Assembly (NCBI RefSeq): GCF_900156915.1
Contig: NZ_LT732535.1
Span: forward strand, 2,246,673-2,310,672
From: Sediminibacillus massiliensis
GTDB lineage: Bacteria > Bacillota > Bacilli > Bacillales > Amphibacillaceae
DNA length: 64,000 nt
Direction: 5' to 3'
The position numbers were made by a program, and so were the translations under genes. Shown piece after piece: positions 1-8,699 of this stretch (positions are counted from its first letter, which is position 1; the number at the start of each line of letters is the position of its first letter). The notes below the pieces were generated by a model. The model was given only the letters and a program-made list of their open reading frames with translations. It had not been told where the DNA came from and ran no database searches.

Positions 1-302
1 CCTCAACTGTCGGGGAGATTAGCTTCGTAATCGGGGAGAATACCTGCAAAAATGGGGAGATTAACAGGGGTTTGGAACGTTTATGGGGTCTTCGGGGAAA
101 TCCCCCTCCCCCCTAATGGCACAGCCAAGGCTCCCCAACACATGACTCGCTCTTCTCAAAACTACCTTCAACCCAGAAATCTATCATCTTTTTCAACTTA
201 ATTCACTTATAAAACGCTTGAAATTAAGCTCTGACTTGATTAACCTGGTCTTGTATGATAAAAATATAACAGTATGTACTTTACATAAAAGGAGTTTTTA
301 AA
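1..302. repeat. Upstream region of hup with degenerate 21-nt-period GGGGA repeats
   Basis: No gene is seen here. The first 100 bases carry units of the form TCGGGGAGATTA; the GGGG cores sit at 12, 33 and 54, an exact 21-base spacing, followed by weaker cores near 67, 85 and 94. Similar units recur at 18408-18560. From about 180 the sequence becomes AT-rich and leads to the HU gene, with an AAAGGAG ribosome binding site at about 288-294. The function of the repeat is unknown. Confidence 0.6.
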
Positions 303-575
303 ATGAATAAAACAGATTTAATCAATGCAGTTACAGAACGCGCTGAATTGTCTAAAAAAGATTCTACAAAAGTGGTAGACTCTGTTCTTGAAACTATTAC
401 AGAATCTCTTTCCAATGGTGAGGGTGTACAATTGATCGGTTTCGGTAACTTCGAAGTACGCGAACGTTCAGCTCGTAAAGGACGCAACCCGCAAACAGGC
501 GAAGAAATGGAAATCCCTGCAAGTAAAGTTCCTGCATTCAAACCAGGAAAAGCGTTGAAAGACGCAGTAAAATAA
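303..575 (+). CDS. hup: HU family DNA-binding protein
   Basis: Small basic nucleoid protein of 90 residues, the usual length of Bacillus HBsu. It opens [10 protein letters not shown], has the conserved [18 protein letters not shown] stretch of the beta-arm that wraps the DNA minor groove, and ends in the typical [12 protein letters not shown] tail. HU dimers bend DNA without sequence specificity and compact the chromosome. The gene stands alone: it follows an AT-rich leader with a good ribosome binding site, and the next gene is convergent. The start is unambiguous. Nothing is odd apart from the G-rich repeat tract upstream. Confidence 0.97.
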   Translation: MNKTDLINAVTERAELSKKDSTKVVDSVLETITESLSNGEGVQLIGFGNFEVRERSARKGRNPQTGEEMEIPASKVPAFKPGKALKDAVK

Positions 576-633
576 GTAATCATGGAGAGCCAGCACTGAA
601 ATAGTGTTGGCTCTTTTCTTTCCTTCCGGTAAC

Positions 634-1431
634 TCAATATAGCTTCGGAAACCTGCCGCCAGCCAGTGGCTTCCCTTGTTGCAAGGATAGATCATCGACC
701 GTGATATGGGGCTTTCCATTGAATGTCGTTCCATCCGGCATGTAAATGATCGCAAGCACTCTACGGGGTTTATCGGTCTGGTTGGCAAAGGCTGCATGGA
801 AGGTCAATCCATCATGGAATGTACAGCTGCCTGCTTTCATCGGCACCGTTACCGCTTGAGACTTATCAAATCTAGCACCGTTATTCTCGGCTTCTTCAAA
901 AATATCATGGCCGCCAACCAGGCTGACTGCTTTCAGTTTGTTCAATTGATGCGTCTTTGGCATAAACTGCATACAGCCGTTTTTTTCATCGACATCGTCC
1001 AGTGTCAGCCAAATGGAAAGAGCACCCGGCTTCTTCATCGGCCAATATGGAAAGTCTTGATGCCACGGGGTTTCTTTCGAATCATGAGGCATTTTCAACA
1101 GCGCATGGTCGTGGAACAACCGCACTCCCTTGTTGCCGATCAATTGATCAGCCATGCCGGCCAGCCGTTCAGAAAGCACGAAGCGCGCCATGCCACCATG
1201 GTCCCGCCACGTGTTGACCCTCTGGTTAAGCACTTTGTAATAAGCAGCTTTGTCCTCACTTGTCTGGATTGATTTTCCCCCATGATTGTTCATCACTTCC
1301 TCCATGCATGTTCGCAGCTCTTCTAATTCCTCCCTATTTAGTACATTATCGATTTGCACAAAGCCGTTTTCCTTGTAACTTGATACTTGCTCATCTGTTA
1401 GATTGATCCTGGAATCACGAAACAATACCAT
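634..1431 (-). CDS. Phytanoyl-CoA dioxygenase (PhyH) family oxygenase
   Basis: Likely Fe(II)/2-oxoglutarate-dependent dioxygenase of about 265 residues. The facial triad is visible: His and Asp in TPWHQDFPYW and the distal His in GLTFHAAFANQ, followed by an Arg (KPRR) suited to bind 2-oxoglutarate. The family includes ectoine hydroxylase and phytanoyl-CoA hydroxylase; the substrate here cannot be read from sequence. The frame stays open to a TTG at 1524, but an AAGGAG box at 1435-1440 lies just before the ATG at 1431 (spacing is tight), and MVLFRDSRINLTDEQ looks like the natural N-terminus. It is divergent from an AraC-type regulator, with a cre-like site between them, so that regulator plausibly controls it. 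Confidence 0.85.
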   Translation of the reverse strand: MVLFRDSRINLTDEQVSSYKENGFVQIDNVLNREELEELRTCMEEVMNNHGGKSIQTSEDKAAYYKVLNQRVNTWRDHGGMARFVLSERLAGMADQLIGNKGVRLFHDHALLKMPHDSKETPWHQDFPYWPMKKPGALSIWLTLDDVDEKNGCMQFMPKTHQLNKLKAVSLVGGHDIFEEAENNGARFDKSQAVTVPMKAGSCTFHDGLTFHAAFANQTDKPRRVLAIIYMPDGTTFNGKPHITVDDLSLQQGKPLAGGRFPKLY

Positions 1432-1530
1432 CCTCTCCTTTACTAGTGTATTTATGGAAAAGTTTAAAGGATCAGGTTTCAAAAAACTTGGAACATCTGC
1501 CAAGACTATAAGTCGATTTGCCAACTGTTT

Positions 1531-1545
1531 AGAAAACGCTTACAA
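1531..1545. promoter_or_regulatory. Putative cre site (CcpA operator)
   Basis: On the minus strand the 15 bases read TTGTAAGCGTTTTCT, which matches the Bacillus catabolite-responsive consensus WTGNAANCGNWNNCW at every fixed position. It lies between the divergent oxygenase and AraC genes and just upstream of a TATAAT (1551-1556) that could serve the AraC gene, so CcpA could repress one or both. Binding itself is inferred. Confidence 0.6.
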
Positions 1546-1585
1546 AATAGTATAATGTTAGTAAAAATTTCAGATGGAGGAAAGA

Positions 1586-2473
1586 ATGAAAAATCGGCGT
1601 GTATTTCATGGCGAACAGTTTTTCCAAAAATCGTTGTTCCCTTTTCATATGGACCGGTTTGTCATTGAGAAAACCGTTAATGTCGCCACCCATACACATG
1701 ACTTTTTCGAGTTGGTGTATGTTCTTCAAGGTGACGCTGTCCATCAGATTGAGGAGCAAATTTACCAATTGGAACCAGGCAATGTCTTTTTCCTTGAGCC
1801 TGATGTCTCTCATCAGTACTCTGCTTCGCATAGACAGAACACGGTGGTCTACAATGTCTTGTTTAGTAAAGAATTCATCCATGAGGAATTATCCCTGCTG
1901 AATTCACGGCCATACCTCAACAACTTTTTTTACCTGATCCCCTTTTTACGGAAAAGTTCTGCCAATGCTCCTTATCTGCCGCTTGTCTCTGCCCAGCAAC
2001 AGCAAATCAAACACCAGCTAGATACAATTTATGAGGAATATCAAACACAAGAAGACGGGTTCCAGATCATTATCAAGACAAGGATGATTGAAACGCTCAT
2101 CCTTTTGAGCCGCTATTACGCGGAAGCGCAGTGGCAGCAAACTGCACGGTGGAGTGATGAACAAGTGATTGATTCGATTTCCCTGTTTTTAAAAGAGCAC
2201 CGCAACCAGCCGGTTTCTCTTGTTCAGCTAAGCCAGATTTTCGGCATGAGTGTCTCTTCCCTGACAGCCAAATTCAAGCAGCATACCGGCCGGACTTTGA
2301 TCGATTACAAGCATTCCCTGCAGATTGAACAAGCCTGCAGCACACTTCGCGGCAATCAAGATAAAAAAATATCAGCAGTAGCCCTCGATTGCGGCTTCAA
2401 TGATCTCAGCCATTTCAACCGTGTCTTCAAAAAGCATACCGGAACAACCCCGAAGAAATACCGTTCGAATTAG
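1586..2473 (+). CDS. AraC family transcriptional regulator
   Basis: About 295 residues: an N-terminal cupin-like sensing domain (residues ~15-150, with HTHDFFELVYVLQG and LEPGNVFFLEPDVSHQY) and a C-terminal double helix-turn-helix AraC domain (~195-293). The second recognition unit shows the family signature, ISAVALDCGFNDLSHFNRVFKKHTGTTPKKYR in sense. The in-frame ATG at 1586 is preferred over 1574 because GGAGG at 1576-1580 is then correctly spaced. The gene is divergent from the PhyH oxygenase and followed by its own strong terminator. A sugar or other small ligand is expected for the cupin domain, but its identity is unknown. Confidence 0.93.
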   Translation: MKNRRVFHGEQFFQKSLFPFHMDRFVIEKTVNVATHTHDFFELVYVLQGDAVHQIEEQIYQLEPGNVFFLEPDVSHQYSASHRQNTVVYNVLFSKEFIHEELSLLNSRPYLNNFFYLIPFLRKSSANAPYLPLVSAQQQQIKHQLDTIYEEYQTQEDGFQIIIKTRMIETLILLSRYYAEAQWQQTARWSDEQVIDSISLFLKEHRNQPVSLVQLSQIFGMSVSSLTAKFKQHTGRTLIDYKHSLQIEQACSTLRGNQDKKISAVALDCGFNDLSHFNRVFKKHTGTTPKKYRSN

Positions 2474-2510
2474 ACTATCGATCACGTCGCTCCAACTGAT
2501 AGAACTTCAA

Positions 2511-2558
2511 AAAAAGACTGTCTGAATGGTAGCATTGATACCATTCAGACAGTCTTTT
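2511..2558 (+). terminator. Rho-independent terminator after the AraC gene
   Basis: Perfect inverted repeat of AGACTGTCTGAATGGTA and its complement around a short loop, flanked by A and T runs. It can act on both strands, ending the AraC transcript and possibly the convergent SAM hydrolase transcript. Confidence 0.92.
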
Positions 2559-2617
2559 CGCACTTATTTTTTATAAAAGCTGACCCATGGATAAGTGAAT
2601 GATTAAATGATATTCGC

Positions 2618-3481
2618 TTAACCTTTTTCACGGCCATCTGCCAGCTTCTGGATCGTCACGTTCCATTCATGCCCGCTGCCGATATTATGGGCGTTGGCAA
2701 AAGAGCCTTGGTTGATGGCAATTCCTAAGTTATCAAGTGAATTGACATATACAAGTGGTTCGCCGACAAGGCTGTCTGCGAAGGAGCGCCCGAATATCAT
2801 CAGGTTTTTGAACAACTTGCGTGTCTGCCCTTTTTCAATCGTCACTTCCAGTTTATCGCCATATTCGATTCCAGCTTCTTTAATGAGGGTACGCGGGATG
2901 TTCGTCCAAAGGTTGCCAAACCGGACATCCAGAATCTCGATGATACCTGAGACCTTTTCTTCTCCACTAGTAGGTTCTGATAATGGCAGGGTCTCTAGGG
3001 AAGTGACCGGTACCTCTGGCCCTATTTCCTCAAAGGAAATAACGCCCGAAGCAAGTCTCGCCCCTGTATAGGCATATATATCACGGCCGTGAAAAGTATA
3101 GGACTCCCCTGAGTTCGGAAGCCTGTTTACCGTTTCATCAATAATCCGCACCTCTTTGATGCCCTTGAAATGGGTAACATGGGTCAATGTCCCGTTATCA
3201 GGAGTGATGATAAACTTGTCATCATTTGTCCTTACCGCGATGCTTCTCCGTTCTGAACCTACCCCTGGATCAACTACCGAAACAAAAACGGTCTGTTCCG
3301 GCCAGTAAGAGATGGTCTGCAGAAGACGGTAAGACCCCTCCCATATATTGAAAGGCGGAATATCATGGGTGATGTCATAAATGCGGAGCGATGGGTCCAC
3401 CGTGTTGGCCACCCCGTACATAGCACTTACGGCTCCATCGCTGATACCGAAATCTGATTGCAGAACCAAAGGATTGATCAT
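2618..3481 (-). CDS. SAM hydrolase / SAM hydroxide adenosyltransferase (DUF62)
   Basis: A 287-residue protein of the SAM-dependent halide/hydroxide adenosyltransferase family, which splits S-adenosylmethionine into adenosine and methionine. Family motifs include an N-terminal LQSDFGISDGAV, the VDPGVGSERRSIAV loop, PDNGTLTHV, and a C-terminal beta-barrel part with EPLVYVNSLDNLGIAINQGSFA, which forms the adenine-side pocket. The ATG at 3481 follows a GGGAGG box. It is monocistronic and divergent from the chemoreceptor. The hydroxide (hydrolase) version is the usual one in Bacillaceae; a halogenase activity would need the chlorinase-specific loop, which I do not see. Confidence 0.9.
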   Translation of the reverse strand: MINPLVLQSDFGISDGAVSAMYGVANTVDPSLRIYDITHDIPPFNIWEGSYRLLQTISYWPEQTVFVSVVDPGVGSERRSIAVRTNDDKFIITPDNGTLTHVTHFKGIKEVRIIDETVNRLPNSGESYTFHGRDIYAYTGARLASGVISFEEIGPEVPVTSLETLPLSEPTSGEEKVSGIIEILDVRFGNLWTNIPRTLIKEAGIEYGDKLEVTIEKGQTRKLFKNLMIFGRSFADSLVGEPLVYVNSLDNLGIAINQGSFANAHNIGSGHEWNVTIQKLADGREKG

Positions 3482-3713
3482 TGTATCCTCCCTTTCTTCT
3501 CACCATTCCATGGTTAAAAGAATTATAACATGCTTCCGATTAGGACGGGAAAAATTCTTAGCTGGCTCATTCTATAATGTAAAGTTTCTGTTAATTCAAT
3601 TTTTTATTTACATTTTTATAGTATGATGAGAGAACTGAAAGTTGGAGGTGAGCAAAAAACTCGTCATTTTGATCTATATACTTAAGCATTTAGAACAAAG
3701 GAGTGTTATTAAG

Positions 3714-5678
3714 TTGTTAACGAAGACACTAAACAGAAAAATATTATCCATCATGTTTTTAGTTGCCATTATACCTATCATTGCTGTATCTTCAGCTAAT
3801 CTACTTATTAATAATAAAGGTTATTCGGAGTTAACTTATGCTCAACAGAAGACAATTGAAGATTCCGTTACAAGTCAGTTTAATAATGCTTCACAAGAAC
3901 TTTTAAGAATTTCCAATACATATGCTTCAGATGAAACACTCATAGAGGCTTTTAAATCAGGGGACCCGCAAGAAATGGCTGAAGTTACAGAAAAACTTTT
4001 TAAAAGACTTCAGACAGAACATCATTTTGAGATTTTTGAATTTGGAGATGTAAATGGAAAGGTATTGTTCAGAGCTCATAATCCTTCCAAATACGGTGAC
4101 GATAAAAGCGAGAAACCGGCAATCCAGTCAGCATTAAATGGAGAAAAGATTGCTGGTTTTTCGTTTGGCACATCTGGTTTAAATATCCGGGCCTTCCTAC
4201 CTATTAAATCGAATGGAGAGATAATTGGAACGCTACAAACAGGAATTGATGATACCTTTCTACAGAGCATCAAAAATAGTTTTCAAGGTGTTTCAATTAA
4301 CTTGTATAACGACAAAGGTGAAGCCTTAATTACCACAGAAACTGATAACAGGGAAAGTATTTCAGGAAAAGAGCTTGATGCAGTTCTGACAGGCAAAACA
4401 GTAACAGACGAACAAAACGGTTTTTTACATACATATATACCGATGCTTGAGCCTACACAATCAGAGACAATTGGCTTAATTCAACTTAAACAGGATATAT
4501 CCAGCATTAATAGTTTAATAGATGAAAATAAATGGATCACTTTAACTATTATGGGTTTAACATTAGTTCTTGTTGTATCGATATCTATCTTTTTCAGTAG
4601 AACCATTTCCTCTCCACTCACGCGAGTAGCAGATGAAATGAATCAAATCGCAAATGGCAACTTACAAGGTACACCAATTGATTACAAAGGGAGAGATGAA
4701 ATAAAACAGTTAGCGGATTCGATAAATTCCATGAAAGATAAATTAAAGGAAACTATCCAGAATGTATTGAGTGCGGCTGTAGATGTTTCCACCCATAGTA
4801 ATGAATTAACGCAATCTGCAAATGAAGTAAGACAAGGAAGTGAACAAATTGCTTCTACAATGCAGGAATTATCATCGGGTACCGAAGTCCAGGCTGCCAA
4901 TTCCACTAATTTATACACAGTGATGGAGGATTTCACAGTCAGAATGCAGCAAATCAATGATAACGGGAATGAAATTGATAACCGCTCAACCGAAGTGTTA
5001 AAAATGATTAATGCGGGCAGTGAATTAATGCAAAGATCCGTTTCACAAATGCACATGATCGATCAAACAGTGAAAGAATCTATTAGAAAAGTTCAAAGTT
5101 TGGAAAAGCAATCTCAAGAAATATCCAAACTTATATTGGTTATCAAAGATATAGCAGAACAGACTAACTTACTATCGCTCAATGCAGCAATTGAGGCTGC
5201 CAGAGCAAAAGAACACGGTAGTGGTTTTTCTGTTGTCGCAGATGAGGTCCGTAAACTGGCGGAAAAAGTTTCAGATTCTGTTCAGGATATCACCCAAATT
5301 GTGACTAACGTTCAGGCAGAAACGGGTAGTATGGTAGAGACGCTTACCCATGGATATAACGAGGTCAAAGAAGGAACTAAGCAAATGGAAGCTACGGGTT
5401 CCAACTTTACAACCATGAATGACGCCTTAAATGAAATGGCAGAAAAAATAAAAAAAATATCTAACAGCCTGGAGGATATCACCAAAAACAGCGATAAAAT
5501 GAAGATAACAATTGAAGAAGTTACTGCCGTCACCGAAGAATCGGCAGCGGGTGTAGAACAAACGGCAGCTTCAGCTCAGCAATCAAGCAGTTCCATGGAG
5601 GAAATTGCACGAAATGCAAATGGACTAACTGAATTAGCAGAAAATCTGACAGGCCAGGTAAGAAGATTTAAGTTATAA
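3714..5678 (+). CDS. Methyl-accepting chemotaxis protein
   Basis: About 654 residues. Order: TM1 (~10-30), an extracellular single-Cache-like sensor (~35-260; the [23 protein letters not shown] segment is typical of sCache_3 domains), TM2 (~272-295), a HAMP domain, then a long coiled-coil signalling domain with the CheA/CheW-binding tip [19 protein letters not shown]. It would sense an extracellular ligand and pass the signal to CheA; the ligand is unknown. The TTG at 3714 is chosen because AAAGGAG (3697-3703) sits 10 bases before it. An upstream in-frame TTG at 3642 would add 24 residues without a good ribosome site. Confidence 0.93.
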   Translation: MLTKTLNRKILSIMFLVAIIPIIAVSSANLLINNKGYSELTYAQQKTIEDSVTSQFNNASQELLRISNTYASDETLIEAFKSGDPQEMAEVTEKLFKRLQTEHHFEIFEFGDVNGKVLFRAHNPSKYGDDKSEKPAIQSALNGEKIAGFSFGTSGLNIRAFLPIKSNGEIIGTLQTGIDDTFLQSIKNSFQGVSINLYNDKGEALITTETDNRESISGKELDAVLTGKTVTDEQNGFLHTYIPMLEPTQSETIGLIQLKQDISSINSLIDENKWITLTIMGLTLVLVVSISIFFSRTISSPLTRVADEMNQIANGNLQGTPIDYKGRDEIKQLADSINSMKDKLKETIQNVLSAAVDVSTHSNELTQSANEVRQGSEQIASTMQELSSGTEVQAANSTNLYTVMEDFTVRMQQINDNGNEIDNRSTEVLKMINAGSELMQRSVSQMHMIDQTVKESIRKVQSLEKQSQEISKLILVIKDIAEQTNLLSLNAAIEAARAKEHGSGFSVVADEVRKLAEKVSDSVQDITQIVTNVQAETGSMVETLTHGYNEVKEGTKQMEATGSNFTTMNDALNEMAEKIKKISNSLEDITKNSDKMKITIEEVTAVTEESAAGVEQTAASAQQSSSSMEEIARNANGLTELAENLTGQVRRFKL

Positions 5679-5705
5679 AAGCGCCGAGGGGCACATTTAC
5701 TCAAT

Positions 5706-5735
5706 AACTCGTCATTTTTTGTGGCGAGTTTTTTT
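5706..5735 (+). terminator. Terminator after the chemoreceptor gene
   Basis: An eight-base-pair stem (ACTCGTCA with TGGCGAGT, one G-T pair) with a TTTTTTG loop, followed by a run of T. Confidence 0.85.
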
Positions 5736-6000
5736 ATCTATCAATAGAATACTTTAATAAGGCGTACAAGATTCCTATTTATAAGTAGTAGTATTGTTAC
5801 ATACATTCAATTTCTTTCACAATTCTCTATTGCAAATTGCCTAAATAGGGATATAGTTCGACTTTTCATGACATCTTCTTTGAAGTTTCTTTACAAATAG
5901 ATTACAAGACTATTATTTTGTAGAATCCATGCTATAGTAGACGCAGTTAACAATTTAGGAAGTTTTTTCTATTACATACAGGGAGTGGAGAAAGAAGAAA
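5736..6000 (+). promoter_or_regulatory. Promoter region of the LysM endopeptidase gene with a WalR-type box
   Basis: There is no gene in these 265 bases. At 5890-5906 the minus strand reads TGTAAT-CTATT-TGTAAA, an exact fit to the WalR (YycF) direct-repeat consensus TGTWAH-N5-TGTWAH. A possible -10 hexamer TATAGT lies at 5933-5938; the -35 is weak, and the box lies just upstream of where it would fall, as for an activator. WalRK controls autolysin genes such as lytE and yocH in Bacillus, which fits the downstream gene. The assignment is by motif only. Confidence 0.6.
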
Positions 6001-6843
6001 ATGAGAAAGACTAAAAAGGCAATACTATCTGTCGCTGCATCTGTCGCTATCGCATCTGCTTTTACAACAAACGTGGAAGCTGCCTCTTATACAGTTAAAT
6101 CAGGGGACACCCTTTGGGGAATTTCGCAAAAATACAGTACATCAGTATCTAGCTTACAATCTATCAACAATATTTCAGGCCACTTAATCTATCCAGGACA
6201 AACTATACAAACTGATAATAACAGCTCACAATCCAGCACATCATCATCTACTACATCTACATCATCTAATTCTACTACTTATAAAGTAAAATCAGGCGAT
6301 ACCCTATGGCACATCGGACGTGCACACGGCGTATCTGTATCCCAATTAAAAAGTTGGAACGGTTTATCAAGTGATCTAATTCTTGTCGGACAAGTTCTTA
6401 ACATTAACGGATCATCTTCCAGCTCTAGCTCAAGCTCAAGTTCAAGCTCTGCACCAAGCAAAGAAGTTAAATCTTCAACTGTTTCCAGCGGAAGTGCCGT
6501 TGTCAACGAAGCGAAAAAACATGTAGGTACTCCATATGCATGGGGTGGTACAACACCAAGCGGTTTTGACTGCTCTGGATTCATCTATTATGTATTGAAT
6601 CATTCTGGCAGCAACGTATCCCGTACAAATGCCGCTGGATATTACAATCAATCTACAAAGTTGAGCAGCCCACAACCAGGAGACTTGGTTTTCTTCAAAA
6701 ATACCTATAAAGCTGGTATTTCTCACATGGGTATTTATGCAGGAAATAACCAATTCGTACATGCCGGCTCAAGAGGCGTAGAAGTTGCAAGCCTAAGCAG
6801 CAACTACTGGAGCAGCCACTTCGCTGGATATGGACGTTTATAA
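6001..6843 (+). CDS. Cell-wall DL-endopeptidase, two LysM domains plus NlpC/P60
   Basis: A secreted peptidoglycan hydrolase of 280 residues. It has a signal peptide (residues 1-27, cleaved near VEA-A), LysM 1 (~29-72, YTVKSGDTLWGISQKY), a Ser/Thr linker, LysM 2 (~94-137, YKVKSGDTLWHIGRAH), a poly-Ser linker, and a C-terminal NlpC/P60 domain (~160-280). The catalytic Cys is in FDCSGFIYY and the His in SHMGIYAG. This is the architecture of Bacillus LytE/CwlS-type enzymes, which cut the D-gamma-Glu/meso-DAP bond and act during elongation and separation. A WalR-type box upstream supports that role. Monocistronic, with its own terminator. Confidence 0.95.
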   Translation: MRKTKKAILSVAASVAIASAFTTNVEAASYTVKSGDTLWGISQKYSTSVSSLQSINNISGHLIYPGQTIQTDNNSSQSSTSSSTTSTSSNSTTYKVKSGDTLWHIGRAHGVSVSQLKSWNGLSSDLILVGQVLNINGSSSSSSSSSSSSSAPSKEVKSSTVSSGSAVVNEAKKHVGTPYAWGGTTPSGFDCSGFIYYVLNHSGSNVSRTNAAGYYNQSTKLSSPQPGDLVFFKNTYKAGISHMGIYAGNNQFVHAGSRGVEVASLSSNYWSSHFAGYGRL

Positions 6844-6856
6844 TTGAATTTTGAAG

Positions 6857-6892
6857 AACAGATCGGAATAGGGGGTTCCGGTCTGTTTTTTT
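6857..6892 (+). terminator. Terminator after the endopeptidase gene
   Basis: A stem of AACAGATCGGAA with TTCCGGTCTGTT (one G-T pair), a G-rich loop, and a T run. Confidence 0.9.
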
Positions 6893-7112
6893 ATGTCTCG
6901 AACCCTGTGTGGGCTGCCCTGTGTTCCTCATTTAAAGGGAATAAGAGTCGGAATTACTCTATGTATACCCGCTTTGTGGATAGGTAAACATCTTTTTTAT
7001 AAAAAATTTTCCATTTCCCTAAAAACTTCTGGACAAAATTTGTCGACTATTGTAGACTTTCTAAGTTGTATGTTGTCGAAAAGTTGACAATCCAATTTGA
7101 AGGGGGAAACAA

Positions 7113-8228
7113 ATGGAAAAGACACCTGTTTCCAGTGGTAAAAAATATTTCTATGAAATGAATTTCATCCGTGCCATCGCTTGTTTGTGTGTTGTGATGG
7201 TTCACATAACAGCAAGTCATTATACACTTAATGGGTCAAGCTTTAACTGGGCAACCCTCTCTTTAAATCAACTCGCTAGATTTGGGACTCCTGCTTTTGC
7301 TATATTGAGTGGTTTCCTGCTTTATAACCAAGCCATTAACAGGGGGTTCACCTTAAAAAGGTTTATTAGTTCACGTTTTACAAAAATTGTCGTTCCTTTC
7401 ATCATTTGGAGTTTTGTTTATTTATTTGTCCGTTCTTATTCCTTTCCCTGGACAGAAAATGGAGTAAGTACTAAAGATTTTTTATATTCTTTCTTAGTCG
7501 GTGACAGCTATTATCATCTATATTTCATCATTGTAGTTGTACAGTTTTATATCTTATTTCCTATTTTGCAATTAGCTAAGTCGAAAAAGAGTTTAATTAC
7601 TCTCACTTTAATTGCATTTTTCCTTAACTACTTTTTTATGGAGCAGCCTTTCGAAATAGGCAGCGGCTTGATAAACAGTTTCTTTAAAGACAGAGCCTCT
7701 ATCTTTTACTGGTTATTTTATTTCGTATTCGGAGGATTGATGGTTCACTTCTGGTCACCACTAGTATTGTGGATCAAAAAGAATGCGACATTCAGTGTGA
7801 TGCTCGGCGTGATTGTAACAATCTTTACAATATATGAATACAGCACGTTTGGTTTTTACTCATCAACCAGGATAACAAATATGTTCAATCTGCCTATTTT
7901 ATTCGTATCTGGCACAGGGCTTTATTTCTTGATGGAACGATGGGGAAAATTAAGGAGCTATATTGTACAGTTAGGAAATCTTTCCATGGGCGTCTATCTT
8001 GTCCATCCACTGATTATATATATAATCAGGGATCTGGCACCAGTGTTGCTCGATCGAACAAGATGGATTCCACTAACATTTGCTATCACACTTGTTACTT
8101 CTATTATAGTAGTAAAGATTATTCATAAATTGCCGTTTGGCCAATATATCGTCACGGTAGCAGCTGCCAAGAAAAAGCCAAAAGCAGCAAACAAAGAAGA
8201 AAAAGTGGAAAGAAGTCTCACAGCTTAA
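7113..8228 (+). CDS. Acyltransferase 3 family membrane protein
   Basis: An integral membrane protein of 371 residues with about ten hydrophobic segments. It opens with the family signature FIRAIACLCVVMVHITASH, whose His is the conserved residue of acyltransferase-3 enzymes, and ends in a Lys-rich cytosolic tail. Such proteins move acyl groups, often acetyl, across the membrane onto exported polysaccharides, wall polymers or peptidoglycan; no SGNH domain is attached here, unlike OatA. The acceptor cannot be read from sequence. It is monocistronic with a good ribosome site (AAGGGGGAAA) and its own terminator, preceded by 220 bases without a clear feature. Confidence 0.88.
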   Translation: MEKTPVSSGKKYFYEMNFIRAIACLCVVMVHITASHYTLNGSSFNWATLSLNQLARFGTPAFAILSGFLLYNQAINRGFTLKRFISSRFTKIVVPFIIWSFVYLFVRSYSFPWTENGVSTKDFLYSFLVGDSYYHLYFIIVVVQFYILFPILQLAKSKKSLITLTLIAFFLNYFFMEQPFEIGSGLINSFFKDRASIFYWLFYFVFGGLMVHFWSPLVLWIKKNATFSVMLGVIVTIFTIYEYSTFGFYSSTRITNMFNLPILFVSGTGLYFLMERWGKLRSYIVQLGNLSMGVYLVHPLIIYIIRDLAPVLLDRTRWIPLTFAITLVTSIIVVKIIHKLPFGQYIVTVAAAKKKPKAANKEEKVERSLTA

Positions 8229-8230
8229 AG

Positions 8231-8262
8231 CCCATTCCCTACTAGGGAGTGGGTTTTCTTTT
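8231..8262 (+). terminator. Terminator after the acyltransferase gene
   Basis: The inverted repeat CCCATTCCCT / AGGGAGTGGG around ACT, followed by TTTTCTTTT. Confidence 0.85.
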
Positions 8263-8336
8263 ACTTTAGTACTTCCTTTTTACATGCATGTTATTCACCA
8301 TTTTTGGAACTCTATATGTACAGGAGGTGTCAGTTG

Positions 8337-8492
8337 ATGGCTCAGGACGTGCTATGCGAGGTTAAGAACTGTGTACATTGGGCAGAAGGAAATAAGTGTT
8401 CTGCAGATGCGATTTATGTAGTAAGTCACGCTGGTAAAGATGCATCAGACCAAAAAGAAACAGACTGCCAAACATTTGAGCCGCAACACTAG
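8337..8492 (+). CDS. Small DUF1540 protein
   Basis: A 51-residue protein starting MAQDVLCEVKNC. AGGAGGTG at 8322-8329 fixes the ATG at 8337 rather than an upstream in-frame ATG at 8304. Four cysteines (CEVKNC, KC, DC) match the DUF1540 pattern, a small, likely metal-binding knuckle common in Bacillaceae and Clostridia, where the family is often spore-associated. The exact function is unknown. The gene stands alone; a GC-rich hairpin follows. Confidence 0.85.
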   Translation: MAQDVLCEVKNCVHWAEGNKCSADAIYVVSHAGKDASDQKETDCQTFEPQH

Positions 8493-8508
8493 GGGCATCT
8501 TCTTGAAA

Positions 8509-8542
8509 GGGACCCGCCTCTCCCCTCTCTCAAGGCGGGTCC
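8509..8542 (+). terminator. GC-rich hairpin after the DUF1540 gene
   Basis: A perfect stem of GGACCCGCCT and its complement. The following T run is poor, so termination strength is uncertain. Confidence 0.6.
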
Positions 8543-8699
8543 TGATTCATCCCCATTAACCTTTCTTCATGAAAATCTTCCTGTTATATCATCGCTCTTT
8601 TAGGGTATAAATTCTTTATATTTATTTCCCCTGATTGCTGACTGCATTTTCGGGTAAATAACTGTAGGTGGACAATTTAGCTTTAAAGGAGTACCCGCT

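Noticed and set aside
1002-1272. Plus-strand open frames opposite the PhyH gene
   Set aside because: They are shadows of the oxygenase frame, with no ribosome site and no family resemblance.
8543-8699. Possible M-box magnesium riboswitch before corA
   Set aside because: No conserved M-box segments or terminator pair are visible in the leader.
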